Shown here one piece after another: positions 1 through 5,386 of a stretch of 7,301 nucleotides of DNA. Made by a program: the position numbers and the translations under genes. Position 1 is the stretch's first letter. Each line of letters begins with the position of its first letter. Origin of the DNA: JAIPEL01 sp050115795 (GTDB taxonomy: Bacteria; Desulfobacterota; Desulfobacteria; Desulfobacterales; CAFBRK01). The stretch spans positions 1-7,301 of the forward strand of contig JASFPT010000219.1 of NCBI GenBank assembly GCA_050115795.1. Reading direction: 5' to 3'. The notes under the pieces were generated by a model that was given only the letters and a program-made list of their open reading frames with translations, was not told the origin of the DNA and made no database searches.

Positions 1-1
1 G

Positions 2-595
2 GAAAAGACGGTGATCGCCTGCGTGGTGCCCCCGATGCGCTCCATCCTGGAGGCCTTCTGCCGGAAGTACCTGGGCCACCCCCCCGTCTGGGTCGATCCG
101 CGCCGGTTTGACCTGATGCCCATCCGCTACAACAACCCGGCCGAGGTGGGCGCCGACCGGGTCGTCAACGCCATCGGCGCCTATCACCGATATCGACAGG
201 GTTTGGTGGTGATCGACTTCGGCACTGCCACCACCTTTGACGCCATATCCGAATCCGGAGAGTATCTGGGCGGGGCCATCAGCCCCGGAATCATGATCTC
301 GGCCGAGGCCCTGTTTATGAAGGCCTCCAAGCTACCCCGGGTGGAGATCTTCTCGCCGCCGACCCACGCCATCGGTAAAGACACGGCGGAAAGCATGCAG
401 GCGGGGATCATTTTTGGATACGCCGCGCTGGTCGACGGTCTGGCCCTGCGCATGGCCGGAGAGATGTCGCCACCGCCGAAGATTATCGCCACCGGCGGCC
501 TTGCCCCCCTGATGGCCGAAGTCTGCAAGACCATCGAAGAAGTCGACCTTTCCCTGACCTTGGAAGGCCTTCGGATCATCGGCGAGCTTTCCTGA
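2..595 (+). CDS. coaX: Type III pantothenate kinase, 5'-truncated by window edge
   Basis: This enzyme phosphorylates pantothenate with ATP in the cytoplasm, the first step of coenzyme A synthesis. The reading frame is open from base 2, and the GTG at 11 is an internal valine of the conserved VVPP segment, not the start. About 197 residues are visible; the family usually has about 255-260, so roughly 60 N-terminal residues, including the first ATP-binding motif, lie outside. Visible family motifs are GADR (149-160), which carries the catalytic aspartate in characterised type III enzymes, then DFGTATTFDAIS, then GGAISPGI, and a C-terminal ATGGLAP segment. The gene ends at TGA 593-595. Its last codons form the left arm of an inverted repeat (585-621), and a T-tract terminator follows. 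The gene converges on the minus-strand small gene at 834-980. Identification is secure; the true start cannot be seen. Confidence 0.95.
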   Translation, partial: EKTVIACVVPPMRSILEAFCRKYLGHPPVWVDPRRFDLMPIRYNNPAEVGADRVVNAIGAYHRYRQGLVVIDFGTATTFDAISESGEYLGGAISPGIMISAEALFMKASKLPRVEIFSPPTHAIGKDTAESMQAGIIFGYAALVDGLALRMAGEMSPPPKIIATGGLAPLMAEVCKTIEEVDLSLTLEGLRIIGELS

Positions 596-621
596 AATCG
601 CTGCGCGCCTTCAGGAAAGCT
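585..621 (+). repeat. Inverted repeat spanning the coaX stop codon
   Basis: Perfect 12-bp arms AGCTTTCCTGAA (585-596) and TTCAGGAAAGCT (610-621) enclose a 13-base loop. The left arm holds the last coaX codons and the stop. The loop holds a partial copy of the short AAATCGCTGCGCG repeat found elsewhere in the window. No T-tract follows, so this is not a standard terminator by itself. A further copy of CAGGAAAGC at 631-639 could pair with the left arm instead. It may protect the mRNA 3' end. Confidence 0.7.
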
Positions 622-644
622 GACGAAAAGCAGGAAAGCATCAG

Positions 645-681
645 AAAAATCATTTCCGGTGCTCAGGGGAAATATTTTTTT
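645..681 (+). terminator. Probable rho-independent terminator of coaX
   Basis: The arms ATTTCC (652-657) and GGAAAT (668-673) enclose a 10-base loop. The stem extends outward through AAAAAT (645-650) paired with ATTTTT (674-679), with one bulged C at 651. Seven T residues (675-681) form the tail on the plus strand. The stem is A/T-rich for a terminator. It lies 50-86 bases after the coaX stop, the expected place. Confidence 0.6.
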
Positions 682-787
682 GATACCCGCTATAGAGAAG
701 AAAAGCCTTGCTGCAAGTACCCGTCATCGCTTTGCCCGCAGGTAAGGCAAGACCTCCCGGTGCGGCAATGCCCCATATCGCACGCAT
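682..787. other. Gene-free stretch between coaX and the small gene
   Basis: No open frame of convincing quality lies here on either strand. One imperfect hairpin is visible: GCCTT-G-CTGC (705-714) can pair with GCAG-GT-AAGGC (738-748), around a 23-base loop. I compared it by eye with the common riboswitch, SRP RNA and 6S RNA patterns I know and found no convincing match. It sits between a plus-strand and a minus-strand terminator, so it may be untranscribed spacer. Confidence 0.4.
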
Positions 788-811
788 AAAAAAAGGGCGG
801 CCAAGCCGCCC
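788..811 (-). terminator. Strong rho-independent terminator, minus strand
   Basis: Read on the minus strand, GGGCGGC-TTG-GCCGCCC forms a perfect 7-bp G+C-only stem with a 3-base loop (plus positions 795-811). It is followed directly by seven T residues (plus-strand A tract 788-794). It lies 22 bases after the stop of the small gene at 834-980. It ends that gene's transcript and any readthrough from the pilT block. The A tract precedes the stem on the plus strand, so it acts leftward only. Confidence 0.92.
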
Positions 812-816
812 CTCAT

Positions 817-836
817 AACATCGCGCAGCGATTTTA
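817..836 (-). repeat. Short palindromic repeat, copy B
   Basis: On the minus strand this contains AAATCGCTGCGCGAT, a 15-base match to the copy after pilT (3012-3026). The core arms ATCGC and GCGAT enclose a 3-base loop, with imperfect extension into flanking A/T pairs. It overlaps the stop codon (834-836) of the small gene and lies just before its terminator. Confidence 0.6.
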
Positions 837-980
837 TTTTATTCCCATCTCCGATTCCAATCGCTCGATTTCGCTGCGAAGGGCCTCCTTTTCTTCTTCG
901 CTCAGGGCCTCGTCGCTCAGGCGCCGGCGAAGGCCGGCCAGAATCATCTCTTCACGGTATTCCCGGCAGGTATACGTCAT
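834..980 (-). CDS. Conserved-looking 48-residue hypothetical protein
   Basis: This short gene runs from ATG at 978-980 to TAA at 834-836 and encodes 48 residues beginning MTYTCREYREEMILAGLRRR. It has an N-terminal TCxEYRxEM segment. An arginine-rich LRRRL stretch follows, then an acidic helix (SEEEKEALRSEIERLESEM) that is strongly amphipathic and coiled-coil-like. There are no membrane segments or signal peptide; it is probably a small soluble helical protein. I believe similar YTCxEYRxEM small proteins occur widely in sulfate-reducing Desulfobacterota, but I could not search and know no function. Support comes from good codon use and a perfect terminator 22 bases after the stop. The ribosome site is weak (GGGAAG about 10 bases before ATG). 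A possible -10 (TATAGA, plus 1016-1021) lies 36 bases upstream without a clear -35. It may also be read with the pilT block 157 bases upstream. Confidence 0.75.
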   Translation of the reverse strand: MTYTCREYREEMILAGLRRRLSDEALSEEEKEALRSEIERLESEMGIK

Positions 981-981
981 G

Positions 982-1002
982 ACAAAACCGCTTCCCGCTT
1001 TT
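982..1002 (-). repeat. Short palindromic repeat, copy D
   Basis: On the minus strand the element contains GGAAGCGGTTTTGT (plus 982-995), a 14-base exact match to the copy before ccdA (6384-6397). Its left arm (AAAAGCG) is degenerate against the right arm GCGGTTTT. It ends one base before the ATG of the 48-residue gene, so it occupies the place where a ribosome-binding site is expected. Confidence 0.5.
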
Positions 1003-1029
1003 CTCGTGGACCGAATCTATAGTTGTTGG

Positions 1030-1114
1030 AAAATCCCCCTACATCCCCCATTTTAAAAGGGGGACGTTAAAACCTCCCTTTTCGGAAAAGGCAGAGGGAT
1101 TTTTAAGAGGGGGG
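1030..1114. repeat. Degenerate C/G-tract palindromic intergenic repeat (MITE/REP-like)
   Basis: The stretch begins AAAATCCCCCTACATCCCCC and ends GAGGGATTTTTAAGAGGGGGG. It holds two internal hairpins: CCCCC (1045-1049) with GGGGG (1059-1063) around ATTTTAAAA, and CCTTTT (1077-1082) with AAAAGG (1086-1091). The outer C-runs and terminal G-runs are inverted. This layout resembles the AAATCCCCC...GGGGGATTT intergenic repeats dispersed in many bacterial genomes, probably moved by an external transposase or behaving like REP sequences. It lies between the zinc-ribbon gene and the small gene and encodes nothing. Confidence 0.65.
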
Positions 1115-1137
1115 CAAAGAAAAGGACATGAAATCTG

Positions 1138-1800
1138 TCACGCCCTTCCCGTTTTGAGCATCGCCTCCCGGAAAACCCGGTAGAAGGCGACGTTCTCAGC
1201 CACGCCGCGCTTGATGATGGTGCCGAAATCGTTGATGTTTTTTCGGTTGATGACCATGTTCACGCTCTTGTTGAAAGCGGCCATGTGATCGTTGGTGCGA
1301 AAGCGCTCGGTGATCAGGGCAAGAAAGATGTCCCTGCGGGTGTCCATGGCCATGCGCTCCAGAAAGCGAAGCACGTTGTTTTCGTCGGGATCTTCGGTGC
1401 CGAACAGCTCGTCGAGAACGATGACGTCAAAGACATGAAACCGCATCTGCTTGAGCGCCTCGATGGGGGTTTTCGGCTCCCGGATCTGGTAGCCGAGGTC
1501 CTGCAGGGCCGTTCGCACCTGCGCCCTCAGATCGGGCTCGCTTTCACAGACCAGGGCGGTTTCGGCGCCCTCCTCGAGAAAATCGAAGGGTTTGTCGGAA
1601 GCGTCGTAATCACCGGTGCTCGCCTCCGCCAGGGCATCGCCGCCGCCGCCGTCGCCGGATGCTGCCGCAGCGCCGGAACGGGGATCGACCGTGATCTTGC
1701 TTTTGCACTTCGGGCAGGCCAGTGAAAAGGCTTGCCCCTTGGGCACCTTTTCATCCGGGATCTTGAATTTCGCTTCGCACTTGTCGCAGACCACATCCAT
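1138..1800 (-). CDS. Zinc-ribbon protein with receiver-like domain, linked to PilT ATPases
   Basis: A 220-residue protein of unknown function. Residues 1-38 form an MJ0042-type zinc ribbon with C5-x2-C8 and C29-x2-C32, an expected zinc site. Residues about 40-75 are a low-complexity Ala/Gly/Asp linker. From about 80 to 205 it reads like a response-regulator receiver: a first strand TALVCESEPDLR, GYQIREPKTPIEALKQM, DVIVLD with D130 at the phospho-acceptor position, then FLALIT with T164. The usual acidic pair is altered (ESE), the normal MPxxDG is absent and the lysine loop is unclear, so phosphorylation is uncertain. There is no output domain. Its ATG is 10 bases after the upstream ATPase stop, and its AGGAG site overlaps that TAG, implying translational coupling. 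I infer a regulator or adaptor of pilus retraction; no direct evidence. An upstream extension of the frame to 2118 only shadows the ATPase gene and is not used. Confidence 0.85.
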   Translation of the reverse strand: MDVVCDKCEAKFKIPDEKVPKGQAFSLACPKCKSKITVDPRSGAAAASGDGGGGDALAEASTGDYDASDKPFDFLEEGAETALVCESEPDLRAQVRTALQDLGYQIREPKTPIEALKQMRFHVFDVIVLDELFGTEDPDENNVLRFLERMAMDTRRDIFLALITERFRTNDHMAAFNKSVNMVINRKNINDFGTIIKRGVAENVAFYRVFREAMLKTGRA

Positions 1801-1810
1801 CGTTTCGCTC

Positions 1811-2980
1811 CTATTTTTTCTTCTTGCCGTAGCCGGTGTCGATCTCCAGGCCCTCGATGTCGGTCGTCTTTTCCCCCCGGGAGCTCTTGACGCTGTCGAT
1901 CCCGCGACCCACGATCCCCTTGGAGGTGGAATAGGCCAGGGCGGTTTCCTCGCTGATGAGTCCCTTCTTGTACAGTCCGACGATGAACTGGTCGAAGGTG
2001 ATCCAGCCGTATGCAGCGCCCGCCTCGATAATCTCGTAGAAGGTTTTGCCTTCCGATTCACCGTGAAGAATGGCGTCCTTGACCCGGAGGTTGGTCCCCA
2101 TGATTTCGAAGGCGGCAACCCGGCCCCCGCCCTCTTTGGGCAGCAGACGCTGGCAGATGATCCATCGAACGGTGTCGGCCAGACGGATCCGGATCTGGTT
2201 TTCCTCTTCGATGGAGAACATGCCCAGGATCCGGTTGATCGTCTGGCCGGCGTCCACGGTGTGAAGCGTGGTCATGACCAGGTGGCCGGTCTCTGCGGCC
2301 GACAGGCCGATTTCCACCGTCTCCCGGTCGCGCATTTCGCCCACCAGAATCACCTTCGGGGCCTGGCGAAGGGCGGCCCGCAGCCCGCTGGCAAACGTGT
2401 CAAAATCGTTTCCCATCTCCCGCTGGTTGAAGGTGGCCTTCTTGTGGGGGTGCTGGAACTCCACCGGGTCTTCCAGGGTGACCACGTGTACCGACTTTAC
2501 CTCGTTGATCTCATTTAGTACGGCCGCCAGCGAGGTCGATTTACCGCTTCCGGTGGCACCGGTCACCAGAACGATACCGTTTTTTTCCTTCGCGACCCGG
2601 TAAAACGGATCGGGAAGGTTCATTTCCTCGATCGTCGGAATCTTGGTCTCCAGCTTCCGGAGGACCGTCGAGTAATTGTTCCGCTGGGAAAAGATGTTGA
2701 CCCGGAAACGCGCCTTTCCGGGCAGCTCGTAGGAAAGGTCACAAGAGCCTTCGGCCAGAAGGATCTCGGTCAGGCGCCGGTCCTGGTTGACCAGGTTCAA
2801 GGCGAACATTTCGGTCTGAAAGGGCGTCAGCTCCTCGAATGGCGGATCGATGTCGACCTTGGCGAGCTCTCCGGAGGTCTCCACCTGGAAGGGCTTGCCG
2901 GCCGTGATGTTGAGGTCCGAAACGTTGCCGTAAGAGTCAAGCATTTTGGTGAGAATATAGTCGATCTCCTGCTTGCGCAT
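1811..2980 (-). CDS. PilT/PilU-type type IV pilus retraction ATPase paralogue
   Basis: A 389-residue cytoplasmic hexameric ATPase of the PilT/GspE secretion family, predicted to power or aid pilus retraction at the inner-membrane base. An N-terminal PAS-like domain includes LPGKARFRVNIFSQR. The ATPase core has Walker A GATGSGKST (141-149), the Asp box VVTLEDPVEF (about 166-175), Walker B VILVGEMRD (210-218) and the His box GHLVMTTLHT (232-241). PilU-like traits are ETKIPTIEEMNLP, KSTSLAA and LRQAPKVILVGE. The C-terminal helix region is divergent and ends in a Lys-rich tail (GYGKKKK), so orthology to PilU is uncertain and no symbol is given. ATG at 2978-2980 is chosen over an in-frame TTG at 3002-3004 because AAGGAG lies six bases before the ATG. 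It follows pilT after 49 bases. Confidence 0.93.
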   Translation of the reverse strand: MRKQEIDYILTKMLDSYGNVSDLNITAGKPFQVETSGELAKVDIDPPFEELTPFQTEMFALNLVNQDRRLTEILLAEGSCDLSYELPGKARFRVNIFSQRNNYSTVLRKLETKIPTIEEMNLPDPFYRVAKEKNGIVLVTGATGSGKSTSLAAVLNEINEVKSVHVVTLEDPVEFQHPHKKATFNQREMGNDFDTFASGLRAALRQAPKVILVGEMRDRETVEIGLSAAETGHLVMTTLHTVDAGQTINRILGMFSIEEENQIRIRLADTVRWIICQRLLPKEGGGRVAAFEIMGTNLRVKDAILHGESEGKTFYEIIEAGAAYGWITFDQFIVGLYKKGLISEETALAYSTSKGIVGRGIDSVKSSRGEKTTDIEGLEIDTGYGKKKK

Positions 2981-3006
2981 GGCAGACTCCTTTTTGGAAC
3001 CCAATC

Positions 3007-3029
3007 ATCAAATCGCGCAGCGATTTGAT
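3007..3029 (-). repeat. Short palindromic repeat, copy C, between pilT and its paralogue
   Basis: Perfect 10-bp arms ATCAAATCGC (3007-3016) and GCGATTTGAT (3020-3029) enclose a 3-base loop. It begins immediately after the pilT TAA (3030-3032). There is no T-tract, so it is not a clear terminator. It is the best-formed member of the repeat family and could stabilise the pilT 3' end or adjust expression of the downstream ATPase. Confidence 0.7.
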
Positions 3030-4112
3030 TTACGCTTCGGTGAAATCGGTGGGCGGATGCTTGAGCAGCGGCCGGAACCGCGCTTTTTCGTTCGCCTTGG
3101 CATAGGCGTCGTCAGGGGAGATGATCCGCTTTTCCACCAGGTCCATGATGGAGTCGTCGAGCAGCTGCATCCCGTATTTCTTTCCGGTCTGAATCATGGA
3201 GGGGACCTGGTAGGTCTTGTTTTCCCGGATCAGGTTGCGAACGGCCGGGGTGCAGATCAGAATCTCCAAGGCGGCCACCCGGCCCTTTTTATCGAGTCGT
3301 TTGAACAGGGTCTGGGCGATGATGGCCCGGACGCCGTCTGCCAGCGTGGACCGGATCTGGGCCTGGGCGGAATCGGGAAACACCTCGATGATCCGGTCCA
3401 CGGTCTTGGCCGCAGAGGTGGTGTGCAGCGTGCCGAAGACCAGATGGCCGGTGGAAGCGGCCTCCACCGCCAGGGAAATCGTCTCCAGATCCCGCATTTC
3501 ACCGACGAGAATGATGTCCGGGTCTTCCCGGAGGGCACCGCGAAGGGCATTGGCAAAAGATTTGGTATGCTGGCCAACCTCCCGATGGTTGACCACGCAG
3601 CTGTGGCTCTGATGAACGAACTCGATCGGATCCTCGATGGTCAGGATGTGATCTTTCCGGGACCGATTGGCCACATCGATTATGGCCGCCAGGGTGGTCG
3701 ATTTTCCGCTGCCGGTGGGCCCGGTGACCACCACCAGCCCCCGGGGGAGTCCCGCGAGCTTTGCAATCACCGGCGGCAGGCCGAGCTGCTCGGCCGTCAT
3801 GATCTTGGTCGGAATCTCCCGGAACACGGCGGCGACCCCGTACTTCTGCATGAAGAAATTGGCCCGGTACCGGGCCAGGTCCGGAATTTCGTAGCCAAAG
3901 TCCACGTCGCCGGTTTCCTCGAATTCCTTGACCTTGTGCTCCGGTGCGATCTCATAGAGCATCGCCTTGAGTTCGTCGTTTTCGAGCACCTTGTATTTGA
4001 CACGCTCCAAATCGCCCCGGATCCGCAGGACCGGCTGTTGCCCGGAGATCAGATGCAAATCTGAGGCGCCTTGGTCATTCATCAGTTTGAAAAAGGCATC
4101 TATCTTGGCCAT
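3030..4112 (-). CDS. pilT: Type IV pilus retraction ATPase PilT
   Basis: A 360-residue motor ATPase that depolymerises type IV pili, giving twitching motility, surface sensing and DNA uptake in characterised species. The N-terminal PAS-like domain (about 1-100) starts MAKIDAFFKLMND with the ASDLHL motif, then DVDFGYEIPDLARYRANFF. The core has Walker A GPTGSGKST (131-139), the Asp box HILTIEDPIEFV (155-166), Walker B DIILVGEMRD (199-208) and the His box STGHLVFGTLHT (220-231). The C-terminal signature AVRNLIRENKTYQVPSMIQ (290-308) and KKYGMQLLD are typical of true PilT, so this copy is the canonical one of the tandem pair. The length is normal. GGGAG lies six bases before the ATG at 4110-4112. 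It follows the divIVA-like gene by 54 bases. No pilus assembly genes are in the window. Confidence 0.97.
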   Translation of the reverse strand: MAKIDAFFKLMNDQGASDLHLISGQQPVLRIRGDLERVKYKVLENDELKAMLYEIAPEHKVKEFEETGDVDFGYEIPDLARYRANFFMQKYGVAAVFREIPTKIMTAEQLGLPPVIAKLAGLPRGLVVVTGPTGSGKSTTLAAIIDVANRSRKDHILTIEDPIEFVHQSHSCVVNHREVGQHTKSFANALRGALREDPDIILVGEMRDLETISLAVEAASTGHLVFGTLHTTSAAKTVDRIIEVFPDSAQAQIRSTLADGVRAIIAQTLFKRLDKKGRVAALEILICTPAVRNLIRENKTYQVPSMIQTGKKYGMQLLDDSIMDLVEKRIISPDDAYAKANEKARFRPLLKHPPTDFTEA

Positions 4113-4166
4113 GGGTGACTCCCGATCTCAGAGAGGGTTTTGTGCTTCATCGGCCGCGCTGGGGGA

Positions 4167-4667
4167 TCAGGACTTTTTCAGGACCTGAACCTTGGCGTCG
4201 GATTGATCCCAGGCCTGGGCTTCTTCGGCGTTGGCTTCCAGAAGCTTTGAGTGGGACTCGAGGATCGACCGGAGTTGCACTTCCAGCTGCAGTCGCTGCC
4301 GTTTGAGCTCGGCAATGTCGTCTTGAAGCCGGCCCAACCGACCGTGGGCGTTGCTGACAATCTTCTCGGCCTTGACCTCGGCCTCTGCAAGGACCAGCTC
4401 CGCCGATTTCTGCGCGTTTTTCTTCATCTGCTCAATGACCTTCTGGCTGTTGAGCATCACCCGCTTGAAGGTGTCCTCCCGCTGGTGGAACCCCCGGTTT
4501 TCGTGTTCAAGCCGCTCGATGCGATTTTTGAGCTGCTGGTTTTCGCTCTGCAGTTCTTCGAAGGCACGGGCCATCTGCTCCAGAAAAACATCCACCTCCT
4601 GAACGTCGAACCCCCGCATCCGGGTCTTGAACTGTTGCTGTTGGATGTCGAGCGCTGTTAGTCTCAT
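4167..4667 (-). CDS. DivIVA-family coiled-coil protein
   Basis: A 166-residue protein. Residues 1-30 carry the DivIVA signature: MRLTALDIQQQQFKTRMRGF followed by DVQEVDVFLEQM, with F13 and the RGFDxxEVDxFL motif matching the membrane-binding N-terminal domain. Residues about 30-145 are almost unbroken predicted coiled coil rich in Glu, Gln, Arg and Lys. DivIVA proteins in Gram-positive bacteria bind negatively curved membrane at poles and septa and recruit partners. In Gram-negative Desulfobacterota the role is poorly known, so localisation here is inference. GGGAG sits seven bases before ATG 4665-4667. It is 19 bases after yggT and 54 before pilT. A yggT-divIVA pairing is also familiar near division genes of Gram-positive genomes. 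The name DivIVA-like is certain; a division role is not. Confidence 0.92.
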   Translation of the reverse strand: MRLTALDIQQQQFKTRMRGFDVQEVDVFLEQMARAFEELQSENQQLKNRIERLEHENRGFHQREDTFKRVMLNSQKVIEQMKKNAQKSAELVLAEAEVKAEKIVSNAHGRLGRLQDDIAELKRQRLQLEVQLRSILESHSKLLEANAEEAQAWDQSDAKVQVLKKS

Positions 4668-4686
4668 GTCTTGACTCCCGCTTGGT

Positions 4687-4992
4687 TCAGTGCATCAGCA
4701 GGGACTGGGCGATTCCCTGCAAACTGCCGACAACGAATTTTTGCAGGAAAATGATGACGAGCAAAATGAGAATGGGTGAGATGTCGATTCCGCCGAAGCT
4801 GACCGGTATTCGACTCCGAATCTGGTACATCACCGGTTCTGTAAGGTTGTAGATGAATCGAACGATCGGGTTGTAAGGATCCGGACTGACCCATGACAGG
4901 ATGGCTCGAGCGATGATCAGCCACATATAGATGGTCAGCGAGTAGTAAATGACCACCGAAAGGGCGTCGAGAAAGTGACCGAGTATGAACAT
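4687..4992 (-). CDS. yggT: YggT family membrane protein
   Basis: A 101-residue inner-membrane protein. Two hydrophobic segments are clear, at about residues 8-35 and 71-97. Between them lies the family signature RAILSWVSPDPYNPIVRFIY, followed by LTEPVMYQIRSRIP and GGIDISPILILL. The length is near the usual 85-105 residues for single-repeat members. YggT homologues are often located directly beside proC, and in Gram-positive bacteria (YlmG) beside sepF and divIVA; roles in osmotic tolerance or cell division have been proposed but not settled. ATG 4990-4992 has no convincing Shine-Dalgarno sequence, and the frame is closed by a stop 33 bases upstream (5023-5025), so little alternative exists. 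It is the first gene of the leftward block; two promoter candidates lie in the divergent spacer. Confidence 0.93.
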   Translation of the reverse strand: MFILGHFLDALSVVIYYSLTIYMWLIIARAILSWVSPDPYNPIVRFIYNLTEPVMYQIRSRIPVSFGGIDISPILILLVIIFLQKFVVGSLQGIAQSLLMH

Positions 4993-5069
4993 GACAAGAA
5001 TCGTGGTGCCGTCTGATGGTGTTCAACGCAATCGGCCCAGGACGCTTTCATTCCCGGAAGCCGCCGACC

Positions 5070-5097
5070 ATTTGCCCCATGAGAGGGCGCTTGTCAA
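5070..5097 (-). promoter_or_regulatory. Candidate yggT-proximal sigma70 promoter
   Basis: On the minus strand a perfect -35 TTGACA (plus 5092-5097) is followed after 16 bases by GCAAAT (plus 5070-5075), a weak 3-of-6 -10. Transcription would begin about 70 bases before yggT. The perfect -35 is the main support. Confidence 0.35.
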
Positions 5098-5172
5098 ATG
5101 CCCGGCGGTCCAAGGAGGCCGTGCAGGTCCCCAAAAGACGCACCGCAGCATGTAAGTTTATGGAAAAAATGC

Positions 5173-5193
5173 GAATATCAGTAAAGAATATTC
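5173..5193. promoter_or_regulatory. A/T-rich inverted repeat over a -10 box, possible operator
   Basis: GAATAT (5173-5178) and ATATTC (5188-5193) form an inverted repeat with a 9-base spacer. It is centred on the -10 hexamer (5180-5185) of the stronger leftward promoter. The dyad is typical in size for a dimeric repressor site, but no regulator is suggested by the sequence. Confidence 0.3.
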
Positions 5194-5208
5194 TCCCTCC
5201 AAAGTCAA
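5180..5208 (-). promoter_or_regulatory. Candidate sigma70 promoter for the yggT-pilT block
   Basis: On the minus strand TTGACT (plus 5203-5208, 5 of 6) is followed by a 17-base spacer and TTTACT (plus 5180-5185, 4 of 6). The spacing is ideal and the surroundings are locally A/T-rich. Transcription would start near 5173, leaving a leader of about 180 bases before yggT. Confidence 0.5.
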
Positions 5209-5324
5209 GGGCTTTGAGGCAAAGGCCCCGAGCGGGCATCGTCGTCTGACGGCGGCAAACCGAATCGCAGCCAGGGGGCGGCTGCAACCGCGGCGGCCTT
5301 CAAAAAAGAGGCCCGGCTATTCCA

Positions 5325-5354
5325 TTGACAGGGGGCGCGGCCAGGGGCTACGCT
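5325..5354 (+). promoter_or_regulatory. Candidate sigma70 promoter of proC
   Basis: A perfect -35 TTGACA (5325-5330) is followed after 18 bases by TACGCT (5349-5354), which matches the -10 at its key T, A and final T. The predicted start near 5361 leaves a leader of about 26 bases carrying the AAGGAG ribosome site (5375-5380). The short leader fits simple constitutive expression. Confidence 0.6.
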
Positions 5355-5386
5355 GACCCCCACGACGCGACCGAAAGGAGACCTGC

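Larger units (their letters stand above)
4993..5386. other. Divergent intergenic region between yggT and proC
   Basis: This 394-base spacer separates leftward yggT from rightward proC. Two overlapping frames (5016-5249 plus, 5048-5287 minus) have no family resemblance and poor composition for this genome, so I do not call genes. It holds a proC promoter (5325-5354), two leftward promoter candidates (5180-5208 and 5070-5097) and an A/T-rich inverted repeat over one of them. The block 5151-5200 is much more A/T-rich than its surroundings, as expected for promoter DNA. No known riboswitch pattern was recognised. Confidence 0.6.

Noticed and set aside
1801..2118. In-frame upstream extension of the zinc-ribbon gene on the minus strand
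   Set aside because: It overlaps the conserved C-terminal region of the PilT/PilU-type ATPase, whose frame is clearly the coding one. The residues are Ser/Arg/Pro-rich shadow sequence, and the ATG at 1798-1800 has a good ribosome site and starts the zinc ribbon exactly.
1616..2518. Long plus-strand open frame (300 codons) opposite the ATPase paralogue
   Set aside because: It is antisense to two confirmed genes, has no recognisable motif and no ribosome site.
2978..3004. TTG at 3002-3004 as start of the ATPase paralogue
   Set aside because: The ATG at 2978-2980 has AAGGAG at ideal distance and fits the family N-terminus. The TTG lies beside the palindrome and would place the ribosome site inside the gene.
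2973..4064. Long plus-strand open frame (363 codons) opposite pilT
   Set aside because: It is antisense to pilT, whose Walker, Asp-box and His-box motifs are all intact. The predicted protein is a Gly/Asp/His-rich composition typical of a mirror frame in G+C-rich DNA.
5016..5287. Two overlapping short frames in the yggT-proC spacer (77 and 79 codons)
   Set aside because: Neither resembles a known family or has a convincing ribosome site, and both run across promoter-like A/T-rich DNA.
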